A stretch of 64,000 nucleotides of DNA from Siderastrea siderea (lineage: Eukaryota; Cnidaria; Anthozoa; Scleractinia; Rhizangiidae): positions 66,737,399-66,801,398 of the forward strand of contig OZ034968.1 in NCBI GenBank assembly GCA_964030785.1, given 5' to 3'. This document shows positions 11,401 through 23,790 of this stretch, piece after piece. The stretch's first letter is position 1, and every line of letters starts with the position of its first letter. The notes under the pieces are model-generated. The model ran no database searches, had not been told where the DNA came from, and was given only the letters and a program-made list of their open reading frames with translations. Made by a program: the position numbers and the translations under genes.

Positions 11401-14400
11401 TTCCATAAGAAATGTATGGAGAACAGTAAGGAGAGTATGCATTTTTATTTCAATGCTTAAAGGTTTTAAGGGTACAGGAAAGAGGAAGTTTAGATCCCCC
11501 TGTCCCACTCCCACAAGCACCTGGGAGTATTAGGGTAACTTCTCTATCTTGTAGAAGGGATTAGACTTGCCTCGGCATTTTGTAACTGAGGTTTCCGTGA
11601 CAGTTTGCTGGAGTAAAGGTTTTCTCTAGGAAAACAACACGATTGCAGAGACCTGTGCTGAGATATTCAAAGCATGATTAAGCTAACTTTAATTCCAGTT
11701 AAGTAACTAATCAATCGAGATTTTAATTTTACAATAGTTTTTTGCCCTTCTGTTTTGACTTGTTTTGGTTTTGCTGAAAATCACCTTTTAAAAACAGTTT
11801 CAACCAGAGAAAATCAATGGGAACCTCCATTGTTTTTTAATTCTTTCAAACAACTGTGATCTCCTGACTGTGACCTGTGGCTTCAAACCATATGACTGTC
11901 AGATGAAAAAAATGTGATGTGTTGACTTTGTCATTCTTCCTCCAGCATTCTGCAGTCTACTTGGGACATCAGTGACTGACAAATGCCGCATGGATGGTAA
12001 CCTTGCAGATGGTGTGCCAGGCACGCAAACAGTGCATTCCATCATCAAACTTCTTGATCCCTTGGACAGCATTTTTGAAATGACTACTTATTGGAAGCGA
12101 TCGTCAAGCCAGGCAGACTTTCACTCCAGCAGAGGCCCCAGATCAACCATCACATCACTTCTGCCAAGTCTTTGTCGCCTTCATGCACTGCTTTCCTTCA
12201 GTTTGAATTGGCTGGACACAAAGATTCATCAGTTCTTAGCATCCTGGTCCTTGGAACAATTCTTGTTGCTTACTCAGTGGGACTTACCGATTGTTCTGGA
12301 AGCAGTGAAGAAGACGTTTAGCTTCGTTCAGTTGTTGTGTGTTGTTCATGATGACAGCAACAGCTGGAACTCACTTTCCCTGCGTTATCGCAGTTTACAA
12401 GAACAAAGGAACAAGTTGGAGGTTAGTATGACAATTTTTGATTATCAGAACTTATAGTGTTGGCATAAAGTGGTCACTTAAACAAGAGTTTCAGCTCCTT
12501 CATATAAAAGCCTGAGTTCTGTCAGTAGCCACCAAATTTGTTAACCCTTTAGTCCCCGATAGTGATCAGCATCAAATTTCTCCTCATGATATCACTGTGC
12601 ATTATAACATATACAGGTCGTGAGAATTAAGGAAATGATCACCAAATATAAATTGAAGGGCCCGGTGGAAAAAGGGCGTAAGTGACGATTTGAGGTTAAA
12701 ATCGAAATTGCTCCTGTTTAGCTGAACATTGGCACACAGGCTGGTTTTCATGTGAGGAACGCTGTTGCGCACTTATTTCTTGACCTGAGATCTAAAATTT
12801 GAAGAATTAACGTATTACTCTTGCGTGAAAAGTGTTGTTGAACTGAACTCGCTCAAGTGATGCGTGAAAGATTTCTTTTGTTCTCTGCCTGAACTAAAAC
12901 AAAGGAATTCAACCTAGAATCCGCAGCCGTGTTGTTTTCTTTGTGTCAGTTTTAAGCAAAAGTAATACACTAATTCTTCAAATTTTAGATCTCAGGTCAA
13001 GAAATAAGTGCGCAACAGCGTTCTTCACATGAAAACCAACCTGTGTGCCAATGTTCAGCTAAATAGGAGCAATTTCGATTTTAACCTCAAATCGTCACTT
13101 ACGCCCTTTTTACACCGGGCCCTTCAATTGTCTTTTATGTTTAGACAAGTTCTCCCAACTAGTCCTCAACAAAATGAGCTAAGACCAGTAAGGAGAATTT
13201 GCATAATGACGCCAGGTCTTAAAGGGTTAACCCTTAATGCCAGGATTTTGGTAAAAGGAAACTGTACTTTTTAGCTACTAGTTCCTTTTTTGGCCATTAT
13301 TGTGTTAATTTTTATTTTGAGGGCTAAAAGTGCCAATATAGATACAAAAGATTTTGTGAAATTAAATGAGGCTGAAATAGTGAGAACAAGGTTCTAAAAC
13401 ATGATACTTGTCACTCGTGCCTCTTTTTAACTGTTAAATGCTGAGATGACTTTTCTTTAAATAATGTGATATTAGTGGGATATCAACAGAAACTGAAAGG
13501 GAGCCTTTTTGTTTCTATTAGGGACTGGCAAAGCAGTCATGGGTGCTTTTTTCAAAAGATCTGACGAAGATGTCAACAGAGTTTTTCCAGGAGGCCATGC
13601 CAGTTGGAAAAATCTGGAAAAAGAGCCGGCAATCAGGTACACCCAAGACTCAACAATTAGTAAATTTCAGCATCCTAGAAAATACCAGCTTTAGCATTTT
13701 AGCATCATATGCTGTGAACATCATGAATAATAACAATCATCATCATCATCATCATCATGGTATGGTGAATCTGTTACATACAGTTAAATGGACCTTGTTT
13801 TTCAGTCCACTCAATATTAAAAATAGCGACCTCCGGATCGGACTATGAGTACGAGATTGAGTACAAGTAGGACTTTTCAAACCTTGCGTGCTTCCTTTAC
13901 ATTATCCCATTTAACACCAATCTTGTTCCTTTAGCTTCCTTCTCTACTGGTCAGCAACAGCTGTTTCAAAAAAGGACAACTTGCATAACCACAGGAATCA
14001 TTTCCTCACTTGCTCTCCTCTCTGCAGCCCAGCTCATTCAGTTGATGTTCACAAGTTAAATGTATTTCTCTCCACAGGGGTACCTCACCAGTGCAACTCA
14101 TATGTAGAACATGCAGTCTGTCAGATTTTGGAGCCAGCTGTGGACAGCACACAAGGATTGCCTCTAGAGAGTAGACTGAACATACTCACACTGACAGTAA
14201 ACACCATGATGGAGGCATGGAGTGACTGGATACTCAAACAAGAAATCGTTTTTAGGTACAAGTGATTAATTAGAGCTTCCAGCAACATCTGAGAAAACTG
14301 AGATGGTATCTCTCAGCCTTATCAATAGCAACAGTGCTGATGTCCATGTTTAACTCTTTTATTTTCTTTTTAACCCTCTAAGCCCTGATATGAAAATGCA

Positions 14401-17400
14401 TATTCTCCTTACTGTTCTCCAAACATTTCTTATGGAACTAGTAAGGAGAATCTGTCTAAATATCAAGACATCTTATCCTTGGTGATCACTTCCTTTATTC
14501 TCATCACTTGAATGTTTAAACAAGTCATGATGATGTTAAGAGAAATTTCAATTCCATCACTGTTAAGGCTTTAAGGGTTATTGTTGGTCATGATTATGAG
14601 TTCTTAATACCACACACACATACACCACACACAGGTTATCAACAAATAATACTTGCTTTTTGCCTCACAAGGAAATTGGATAATGTGTCAAGTACTACAG
14701 CATTCTAAAGTTTTTGCTGTAATGCAAAAGTTTAGTCCAAAAATATACCAAAACATTCAGGTGTGATTACTAAAGTAAGAATTTAAAAAATTCAATTACG
14801 GTGGAACCTCGATTTAATGGGCTTATATAACGAAGTCCTTGGTATATCAAATGATATTCTTCAGCCCAGTAACAGTAAAATGTATGGAAAAGAACCTCAA
14901 TATAATGAACCAATTTCCCCTGTCCCTTGGCATTTCATTAAATTGAGGTTTCACTGTATTCCACTCTGGGATGCTGGATGTTTTCTTTAATTTGTGCAAA
15001 ACTTTATCTAGCTTTTTCCTTACGAATCTTACAATCACAATCACAATCTTACAATCACTATCACAATCACTATCGCTACCAATGACTATGTTACTTAATC
15101 ACAAAGAGTGTCAATTTATGGCCAAATATGTAATGCAGAAGCTGCAAAATAAACAGGGCACACATGCTAATGAAATAAATAAATAAATAAATAAAGAGAG
15201 AGTAATCGACCCTCCCCACTCACACCTTGAAAAAGTAAAAAGGAAAAAAAAAGAGGAAAAAAGAAAGAAACAAGAAAAGCCCCAGGGGCATTAACCCTGC
15301 CGTTGTTCTCTCTGCCCTTGGGGTCCAAAATATATTATGGCCACGTAAGATACAAGCAGAAGTGGTTTAAATTTTAAAAGTTGGTGATTTATTGTATTTT
15401 TTACACGTTTGCAATGATAATATAAATCAAGACATGACCTGCCTAATCACCCTGTTTTAGTGTGCGTTACGAAGAGCGTGATGAAATCTTTTGATCATAG
15501 CGTGACTCAGCCTGGCCTCGTAGCTCAGTTGGTAGAGCGATGGTGTTCTAATCAGGAGGTTGTGGGTTCAAATCCCGCCGGGGTCAAAGATTTTTCTTTT
15601 ATCTTGGTTCGCATTTCTAATTTCTTCTTTTAAGGCCTGTGGCCGGGAGGAATTATGGAGGGCAGTATTGCTCACTTCTTGGCACTCATACATACACTTT
15701 ACATCATAATATTACTAAGTTCATAGTTCATGCCAGGTTTCAAACTAAAGCTCGCTAGTACATTCGTCCTTGCTCTCGTCGAAGAAAAGTTAAGTCCATT
15801 GATTTCCTTGTACTTTTCTACACAACTTTCCTTAAAGATTTTGGCGAAGCAAAGCAAAACTGCCAAAAAAATGCTTGCATTTGACTGTTGAATTATTCAA
15901 CTTGGTGAAAGCAAGGGACTTCCCCGAATCGGCTTCTGTGTTTCAGTGATATGTAATGTTTACATGCCAGGGCAAGTTAGGCGAATCCATGCCAGCTTCA
16001 AAGCTCGCTAGCACCTTCGTTCTTGCTTTCATCGAAAGGGTTTTTATGCCATTAAATCGCCAGTAATTTTCCACACCAACTATCATGAAAATTCTGGCGA
16101 ATAAACTCTAGACAAACGAAAATTACCGGCAAGTATTGTTTTGACCGAGCGAAGGTCTGGGGCAAGTGACCACCAAAAAAACAAAACAAAAACAAGAAAC
16201 GCCCCAGGGGCATTGGACCCCGCTGTTTTTCTCCTCCTCCTAGGGGGCAAAATATGTTACGGTCACTCAGCATACGAGCCCAAGGCGTGTAAATTTTAAA
16301 GTTGGTGATTTATCGTACCTTTGACGTGTTTGCTGCCTTCCCCCTTACGTCTTCTCCGCACCCTTCTCCCTGTGATAACATGAGTCCCTGATAGTATGAA
16401 ACCCATCCCTCATTCCTTGGTTATCCCTTTGTCCTAGCTTTCGCGAAGAAGAACGTGACGAAATATTTTGACCGTAGCGTGACTCAGTTACGTCATGTTT
16501 TTTAAATAAAAGAACTGACATGCCAGCGTAATTCTAAATAGCAAGGGCACGGAAATTTAAATAGATTTCTTGATAAAGAAACTTATTCTAAAATCTAAAG
16601 GAAACTGGTAGCTATGGGAAAAAAAAACGTAAAAGTCTATTTTAGGCCGTGATTCGATGAGTGATTTGGTGCAAGCAAGTTACTTCTCCGAATCGGCTTC
16701 TGTCTTTCAGTGACGTACTGTTTATGTGCTACGACACGTAGCATGAATCATTGGTTTTCAAGGCTCGCTAGCACCTTCGTCCTTGCTCTCATCGAAGGGA
16801 AGTCAACTCCATTGAATTTCTTGTACTTTTCTACACAACTTTCCCTAAAGATTTTGGCGAAGCAAAGCAAAACTGCCCAGAAACTGCTTGCATTTCACTG
16901 TTGAATTATTCAACTTGGCGAAAGCAAGGGACTTCCCCGAATCGGCTTCTGTGTTTCAGTGATGTGATGTTTACGTGCCAGGGCAAGTTATTAGAATTCA
17001 TGCAAGCTTCAAAGCTCGCTAGCACCTTCGTTCTTGCTTTCAGCGAAGCGGTTTTTATGCCATTAAATCGCCAGTAGTTTTCTACACCAACTTTCATGAA
17101 AATTCTGGCGAATAAACGCTAAACGAGCGCACATTACCGGCAAGTATTGTTTTGACCGAGCGGAGGTCTGGGGCAAGTGACCACGACAAAAAAAAAAAAA
17201 AAAAAAAAACGGGTATTACTAGACCCCGTCCTGACGGCGGGGTAAAAAATGGGTATTACTACACCCCGTCCTGACAGCGGGGTAAAAAGAAGCGGGGGGA
17301 ACAACCCCCCCCCCAAACAAACAAACAAACAAAAAAACAAAACAAAACAAATGAAATTTACTATACGAGGTGGTTGTAACTAACTCAGTGCTATGCATCT

Positions 17401-17888
17401 CATTTGTGATTTATCATCTCTCATCAAGGCTTGCTTATGGAACAGCTGTTATTTAAACCATTATAATTATCTTTTGTTAATTCTACAGTTTTTATGGTGC
17501 CCAGCAGCTTAGTCTGGACTTTGGTTACATCAAAGTTTGGTTAGCCTCTGACTCAAGCAACCTCTCGTCAGAAATCCAGTCTCACCTTTTAAACTTGGAC
17601 GTGTTTCGGCATCTTGATGGAGCTGTACGTTTGCTGATGCTGCAACCAAGAAAAAAGAGACAGTCGCCAAGTGATGATGATGTGGAGCTTGAGTCGAATG
17701 TCAGCACAATGAGTAGCAGCTCAGTGCTGTCGTCATTATCAGGTGTGGATATTGATGCGTATGACGTTGAAGTGTTGAACGACAAGACAATTCCTAACAG
17801 TCAGAAGTGGCTGGACCTGCGTCTACGAGGAGGCAAAACAAAGAAGGGCTTGCTGCCATTCTGCCTCAAGGTGCAAGAAATAAAGTGA
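5490..17888 (+). CDS. CCDC142: CCDC142-like protein, complete six-exon gene, 941 aa
   Basis: Coding exons are 5490-7059, 10493-10579, 11946-12421, 13522-13636, 14078-14255 and 17489-17888. All introns are GT-AG, phases agree at every junction, and the 2826 coding bases close on a TAA. Exon 1 gives 523 mostly helical residues and continues RLS-DCLPPAGASS into exon 2. Exons 3-6 carry the CCDC142 family domain. Landmarks are WLDTKIHQFLASW and LLLTQWDLP (exon 3), MSTEFFQEAMP (exon 4), a MMEAWSDWILK segment (exon 5) and LSLDFGYIKVWL, DVFRHLDGAVRLLM and the terminal SQKWLDLRLRGGK (exon 6). The molecular role of the family is poorly known. The human protein is shorter (roughly 740-750 aa from memory). 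The start was chosen as the first ATG of the long exon; a 5' non-coding exon is possible. An AATAAA at 18051-18056 is a candidate poly(A) signal. The family assignment rests on recall of the C-terminal domain, not on an alignment. Confidence 0.82.
8424..8478. repeat. 16-bp perfect inverted repeat in CCDC142 intron 1
   Basis: CATCTTTTATGTGCAG at 8424-8439 is repeated as its exact reverse complement at 8463-8478, with an AT-rich spacer between. Intron 1 (7060-10492) otherwise holds no exon-like sequence that I could support. Confidence 0.7.
11257..11468 (+). mobile_element. TTAACCCTTT-family MITE, copy 1
   Basis: Ends resemble TTAACCTTTCAACC and its reverse complement. The body carries AATGAAATTTCTCTTTTACA, GAGAATAAAGGAAGTGATCA, AAATTCTCCTTACTAG and ATAAGAAATGTATGGAGAAC. 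These blocks recur in the same order in five of the other copies in the window. It lies in CCDC142 intron 2 and has no coding capacity. Confidence 0.8.
12541..13230 (+). mobile_element. TTAACCCTTT-family MITE, copy 2, split by a foldback insertion
   Basis: The left part, 12541-12650, begins TTAACCCTTTAGTCCCC and includes GAGAATTAAGGAAATGATCA. The right part, 13130-13230, resumes at TTTAGACAAGTTCTCC and ends CTTAAAGGGTTAA. The copy at 25297-25508 shows the uninterrupted order. The 479 bp between is the foldback element 12651-13129. It lies in CCDC142 intron 3. Confidence 0.8.
12651..13129. mobile_element. 479-bp foldback element with ~159-bp arms
   Basis: Two arms of about 159 bp (12651-12809 and 12971-13129) are near-perfect inverted copies around a 161-bp loop. 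The outermost sequence is AATTGAAGGGCCCGGTG and its complement CACCGGGCCCTTCAATT. The inner arm ends carry CTGAGATCTAAAATTTGAAG and its complement. No open frame of note is present. It is inserted in the 12541-13230 MITE. Confidence 0.85.
14370..14580 (-). mobile_element. TTAACCCTTT-family MITE, copy 3 (inverted)
   Basis: Ends are TTAACCCTCTAAGCCC and GGCTTTAAGGGTTA. The internal blocks (TCTCCTTACTGTTCTCC, GTGATCACTTCCTTTATTC) are the reverse complement of copy 1. It lies in CCDC142 intron 5. Confidence 0.8.
15279..17190. repeat. Direct duplication of about 1 kb, with internal subrepeats, in CCDC142 intron 5
   Basis: Two neighbouring blocks share the same order of landmarks: GCCCCAGGGGCATT (15279 and 16201), AGTTGGTGATTTAT, AGCGTGACTCAG, then a CTCGCTAG...CTTCGT segment (15751 and 16764, again at about 16007 and 17016). 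Both end in GGCAAGTATTGTTTTGACCG (about 16130 and 17139). The copies have diverged by many substitutions and indels. The first carries a tRNA-like insertion at the point where the second continues directly. Confidence 0.75.
15514..15586 (+). repeat. tRNA-like sequence (probable tRNA pseudogene or SINE head)
   Basis: GGCCTCG pairs with CGGGGTC as a seven-base acceptor stem, including GU pairs. The D arm GCTCAGTTGGTAGAGC and T arm GTGGGTTCAAATCCCGC are well formed, giving clear A and B boxes and an A discriminator base. The anticodon region ATGGT-GTTCTAA-TCAGG does not form a proper stem, so a functional tRNA is unlikely. A TTTTTCTTTT run follows. Confidence 0.65.
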
Positions 17889-20810
17889 TCTTAGTGCTTA
17901 TTTATTATGAGTCATCAATTAGTTTATCCAGGCTTCATGAGAATGTGGCCTGTTTCTCAGATGGTCCTAAGTTAGCTGCCAACTCTATCTCATCGTCTAG
18001 TTCATGACTTGGATGGTCTGAGATTCAGGGACATTTAAAATGATGACAACAATAAATACTTATACATGCTTCCTTTATCACAGTAGGGTTGTTTGTATGA
18101 GAGAATAACTGTTGTCATATCAAAGACACGACTTGATTTCTTTTGTTGCTTGTTTTAGCCAAAACAAAAAAAATCAACCTAGAATTGTTTCCTTTTTGCA
18201 TAAGTTGCTAAAGAGCTTCAAGGAAAAGTAATATCCTTATTCTATGGTCCTTTAGATTTAAAAAATTTACAAAACATGGACATATTTCTTACGTGATAAT
18301 CAGTCTGTATGCAGAGGTAGAGCTTTCTTGAAGTAAATTGGATTTCAAATGGAAACTCATCACTCCCCTTGCCTCTCAAACCAAGTCCTTCCATTTTTAT
18401 GTCTTTGAGCTCTTTGTTTTCAAAGTTGTGTCTTATTACAATACAGTGAATAGTCCTAATGTCTCTAGACTGTACATAATGTAATTTGTCATTTTGGTGA
18501 ATGGTAAAGGTGCAACTGACTGGGTCTTTTTCGTCAGGAGGCTGCCTGATTGATTCAAAACCTGTTTGCAGCCCAACAGATTGTTCTTGCCTTGCTTTTT
18601 CCTTATTATTAATTTAACAATGATTGAGCTGTTAATCCAGCTGACAATTTGTAGTGGTGCTAAATTAGTCTGTCAATGTGCTATTTGTTTTGCAGTGCTT
18701 TCTTAAAACATAAAATGTGTTGCAAAGCAGATTTATTTATTTTTAAGACTGTACATTTTTAACCATAACTTATGTTCTCACAGCTTTGCACTTACAGCTA
18801 CATTTCACGTAGGTTAATATATTCTTCTTACCTTATATATTAACTTATTTGTTGTACATATGAAACTCCTAGTAATATTATTAAGCAACAATTATTTGTT
18901 TGGTTGCTTGGAAAGCAACAAAGGCCATCAGTTCAACATCACAGAAGGTGCAAGATTTCAAATAACTTAATTTATGGAAAAGAAGAAACTTTTGGCTTTC
19001 TAGGAATATTTAAGTATCAGAACTAAATTTTATGTTCACATGGAAGTGATTTGTTTCTACAGTCCCTTATTTATATTCAAACATAATTTGTGCCTTTGTT
19101 TACTTATTGTTGCTAGTTAGGGCTAGCAGTTTAAAAATTTCTTTCTTTTCAGTATTTCCTATTAACATGTGTTAACATGAGACATGTGTCAACTAGAATG
19201 CTGTGTAAACATAAATTATAACCTTATCACCACAAAATACTATCAGTTACATCTAAGTGTGGCCCCATCATGAAAAAGCGTGACCTGATGTTGTATCAAA
19301 TATGGCTTGTTTTGACATCAAACATTTACAGGTTGAATATCTAGATGGCAAACTTTCATACAGGTTTTTAACTGTCGCCCAGAAACATGTTTGTTCTATG
19401 TACAAGTTTTCCAGTGGGTTTAATTTATTTAAACTCCACAAGGTTAAAAGATTTAACAATGGCTAATCACCATTTCACTCAAACTTTATAACGTACAATT
19501 TTTGATTCACATAATAGTGGCACACAACAGCCCGTTAAATTTAAAATTTTTGGTTGCAAAACATGAATTTGTCATGCACCAAATTAGGTCATGCCTTCCC
19601 GTTACATGGCTGAACTTAGATGAAACAGCTGACAGTATTTGCATTAAAGATCTGCTTAGTGTAACTACTGTATCAGTTGTAGACCTTTTCCAAGAATTAT
19701 ACTGGTACCAATATTTAAAATCCACAACAAGTAACCTTGGTAACTAACAATGACAATAATAATAAACAGTCTGCCCTTCCAGAAAATGAACATGATTAAA
19801 GGATGAAAGAAGTTATAATTCTGATTTGAGAAAATTTAGTGGAAACCTATTTTTAATTGGGTGAGTTGACATTTAACAAATAGTTAGGAGCTAAACTAGA
19901 AAGACCTGACCTACATTAACGAACATATTCCGGTACATCAATGGTCGTGCTTTGTCCCATAAAATGAAATAAAATCTAATAAAATTCTCTCAGTTGTTTC
20001 TCTCTGAAAACACCTGCAAAATATAATTTATAATGTTATTGTGGAGTGGGTGTCATTGGAGGTTGTCAAAAAATGGTGGATCCGAAGTGGTGGTCTTCAG
20101 TTGGGGATGTTTCTCCAAGCCTTCATTGATGGAGCATCCCAGGATTGCAATTAATTATTCAAGCATAAGTTTATCCCAAAACACTGTTCTTGAAAATAAG
20201 TTTCATGTGACTGAGGTTGGTCTTGAAGCCCCCAGTGAGGTTTGTGGAACACCTTTTTGTACTTTCTGGCTTCAAAGTTTGCAATACTTTGTCTCAGGCT
20301 CAGATTTGTGAGAAAAAAGTACAGTATTGTGCTCAAATTAGGGTCTTGGAGTCTCAGCAAGCCTTGAATTTACCATACTTTGGCATTGTTATGAGATGGT
20401 TCTGCGAATTGGCTATAGATAGCAGTGCACATGTGTGCAGTAGACTGCCATTAAATTACAACAGTTTATTTTATACTTGATAATAAATTGCCTCAGGATA
20501 ACCACACTTAAATGACTAAAACTGAAGGAATTCTTAACTACCATCTCTCTGTAATCTGCCATTTGACAGATGAGTGATGGAATCAACAAAACTATGAGGA
20601 TAAAGTTCGTTAACATGATAAATATTGTTGTAACTGAAAACTGTCAAAGTATAAATTATTAAATTGAAATTAACCCAATTGCTTTATATCTGTCAGAACT
20701 GTTTGCCGTGGCTTATTATCCAGCACATTTTCTTCAATGCTTCAGCTAATTTTTACTAACATAGTGCTGTTTTGCCCCAAACAACATCTGCAAACCCTGC
20801 AAATCCTACT
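17889..20810. other. CCDC142 3' flank and intergenic DNA
   Basis: No coding exon is supported. A candidate AATAAA poly(A) signal for CCDC142 lies at 18051-18056. The remainder is AT-rich with only short chance frames on both strands. Confidence 0.5.
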
Positions 20811-21001
20811 TGTGTAGTTCCAGAAAAAAATCCATACTACCCCTATGGAAGGTTTTTTTGTTTTGCACCCCCTCTCCCCAAGAGATTCCAGTTAAGCTTC
20901 ATTCTTTGCACCCCAAATTTTGGCTTTTAAGACCCCCCTCCCCCTAGGAATATCCATTGACCTTCCATGGGGTGGGTATGGATTTTTTCTGGAACTACAC
21001 A
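20811..21001. mobile_element. 191-bp MITE with TIRs
   Basis: TGTGTAGTTCCAGAAAAAAA at the left is matched by its near-complement TTTTTTCTGGAACTACACA at the right, and pairing continues through ATCCATAC and ATGGAAGG to about 40 bp. The centre is rich in C-runs. It has no coding capacity. A 23-bp perfect inverted repeat of another type follows at 21044-21066 and 21102-21124. Confidence 0.75.
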
Positions 21002-21043
21002 TTGTAAATCTGGAAATCATTGGTAGGAACAAATTGGAGATAA

Positions 21044-21124
21044 GAGCAGTTTTCAATTGAGTGTCGAAAGTAATTTCGTGATTACTTTGGTTTTGCTTTT
21101 ACGACACTCAATTGAAAACTGCTC
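21044..21124. repeat. Inverted repeat with 23-bp perfect arms
   Basis: GAGCAGTTTTCAATTGAGTG plus TCG at 21044-21066 is exactly mirrored at 21102-21124. A diverged relative of the right half, TTACTTTGGCTTGGGTTTTA through ACTGCTCT, occurs at about 37513-37554 in an MVP intron, so this is the end of a dispersed element. Confidence 0.7.
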
Positions 21125-23384
21125 TATGTGGACCAGTCACAGGGATTTTTCCACTGAGGTGGTGGCACCAGGGCAATAGAGTCACTCCCAGTTACTTTTG
21201 TTGTAAGGATGAAGGTAAGGGGGTATCCTCCATGGGGGAGGGGGGCATTTACCTATTTAGTTTTAATTTCAGTGCAGTTGTTTCCCGAAAATAGTTGTTA
21301 AAACCCCCACTATGTGGCCACTTTAATACCAAAATCTGTGCTTTCAGATTTCAGACCTCTATTCAGTGCAAAGGAAAACAAATCCACTCAGACCCAAATG
21401 GAAAAAACTTTCTATTTTATTCCAGTGGGCGACGCTCTTCTTATTTAAACCAAAAAGTCAAATGACTGCACTCCATTAACAGACAAAAAAAAATGCCTTT
21501 TTGTGACTGAAACAGACAATTATAAACCTATTGAACCCTCTGAAGAAGCATACACTAAACACGCCACCCACAAGGCATGATGAGAATGCAGTTATAGAAG
21601 CCTAACTATCAGAGGGAAGGTTTTTCAATTCACATTTTCCAAAACTCTGAGCAATTGGTGGGGGGGGGGGGGGACATTGAAACATTCCCAGCCACAAGTG
21701 ACAGGGGTGCTCTCCATACCTTTAAGAGTTTAAGATCAGCAATTTCATATCACTGTGGGTTTTCAAATCTAAAAATGACCACTATCACAACAGAATTATT
21801 GTCCCGGCACCTTATAGGGTAAAAACCTGCAAAAAGTTTGATAGGATAAGTAACTTTGTACTTGTCCAAATTGGTTTTTTTTCAGGGGCTTAAAAATTCC
21901 GTTTGAACCACACCCACAAAGAGAAATTATAGGGCCTATTAGGAGTTCCTTTCAAGATGTTCTTCCTCTTGGTCTGAAACAGGGAACTGCTTTTCATTTT
22001 TGAGTAGCACCCCTCCCCATCCAAACTGACAAGGAGTTATTATACACCACACCCCTGGGGAGTGCCAGTAGCCCTGGCTGCACAAAAGTTTGTTTAGTAA
22101 TGTGGTGATGATTCAGTCCAGAGAGGGAAGTCAATAAAGTTTTATATACTGGGAGTCTCCAAAATGGTACCCCTTCCGTATACCTAGAGCGAACTTGCAC
22201 TCCCTTATCATACCTCAAGGATTAGCCAAAACAATGGGATTTCCTAAAATTGCCATGTTTTTCCAGGCTTTCAGTTCTAGTTCAGTTGCTCAAAGGGTGC
22301 AAGCTTTTGTGTTTCACAGGCTCCTGGTTTCGCATTGTTATTTCTGCCAAAATTTGGCACCTTTTGATATACCTTGCTTTAGCCACCATTTTTTTCCACT
22401 TTGCAGCCGATTTTGTCGCCCTTTCGTATACTAAAATAGAAATTTTCCCTACCCTCTAGTACACTGCGAGCTTAAAAAGGCACCCCTTTTGGGCGGAGCC
22501 TCCCCGTATAGCCCTTAAAAGGAGTACCCCCCCCCCCACCCTGGGATTCAGTTGTGTGCCATAGTTCATGTTTAAGTTCTCCATTCATTTCTTTACGCAT
22601 CAGCTGGGAGAATCTTAAATTACTTTCTTTAATACTGGATCTTCAGGTTTGCTTGTGTGGAGGAGTATTTAACAGAGAACCCCAACAAAACTCTCACGGC
22701 GAGGCAAGAAAATACAGCGGATGCCAAGTTGGGTAAAAGCCATGCACATCGAAGTAAAATTAAAAGAAGATCATTGGCTGCAAGAATTAAAAGAAGTTTC
22801 AGTGTTCAATATTTATTTAAGAAAATATAAACACAGACACTTGAAGCCTCATTGAAATTGCTAATTGCATTCAGTTGAAACTGGAATGAATTCAAGCAAT
22901 TGAGAGAACTCTAAGAATTGTTAATCTCGGACACCACTTTTGATGTATTATTTTTACAACACTGAGTGGAAAACAAAACACCTGGCCATCCAGTGAGAGA
23001 AAGCATTATGTACAAATTGATTTACTGTCAACAAGGATTGTTTACTAAATAATAATAATTTATGCAGTTGTAAAATAAAGTTGGCAAACTTGAAAAATTC
23101 TCAGGCTTCACTGACAAGTTTCATTAAATAGTTATTTATTCAACACTTCAAATGGTTATTGCTATGTCTGTTTCTGTCTGCGAACTCCCAACGCTTGTGC
23201 TGTTGACTAGCTTCTGGGCTGAACCCATTTGTTCTCAGTGTGGATGAAGTTAGCCTCTCTACAGCTATAGGCTATTCTCAAGAAGAAAGAAAGGGGTCAG
23301 TGTGTGGCTCTACACAGGCTAGGTTAAAACTCTATTGAAATGATACTTCCCACCACTTGATGAAAAAGAGACACTGCAGGTGTA

Positions 23385-23790
23385 GTGATTAGATTAGCTT
23401 ATATTGGGCTTTTAACTGGAAGATCGGAGGATCACAGATTCAATGCTAACAAAAATGTTAGGGGTACCAGTAGCCCTGCAATAGACAGTCCTATCCAAGC
23501 GGGAGAGTGATAGTTCTCCCACTTGATTCATGCTAAAGAAAGGAAAATTAAATGCCGGGCATGTTGACCCTTGCAGATGTCAATGGTACATGGCCCACAC
23601 TCAACTGTGCTTTCTGTGGCAACGAGAAGTGTTTTAGTACAACGCCCCACTGAATGGGACGATAGTCCATGAAAGCGTTACACCCAACTTTTTTTTGTTA
23701 TTCATTTATATGCCCGGCTGGGGGAGAGAAAATGTGGAGTAGTTTCTTGTCAAAGGAATCAGCACAACACGGATGCAGAGACTCCCTCCG
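23385..23790 (+). repeat. tRNA-derived SINE-like sequence (diverged)
   Basis: A degenerate tRNA-type head, with GTGTAGTGATTAGATTAGC as A-box region and GGATCACAGATTCAATGC as B-box region, starts this stretch. Near its end, AGTTTCTTGTCAAAGGAAT and ACACGGATGCAGAGACT resemble the AAAGTTTCTTGTCTAAG and ACACGATGACAGGGACT core of the clearer SINE at 53215-53460. The boundaries are approximate. Confidence 0.45.

Noticed and set aside
15514..15586. Functional tRNA-Arg(TCT) gene
   Set aside because: Acceptor, D and T arms fold, but the anticodon stem does not, so a pseudogene or SINE head is more likely.
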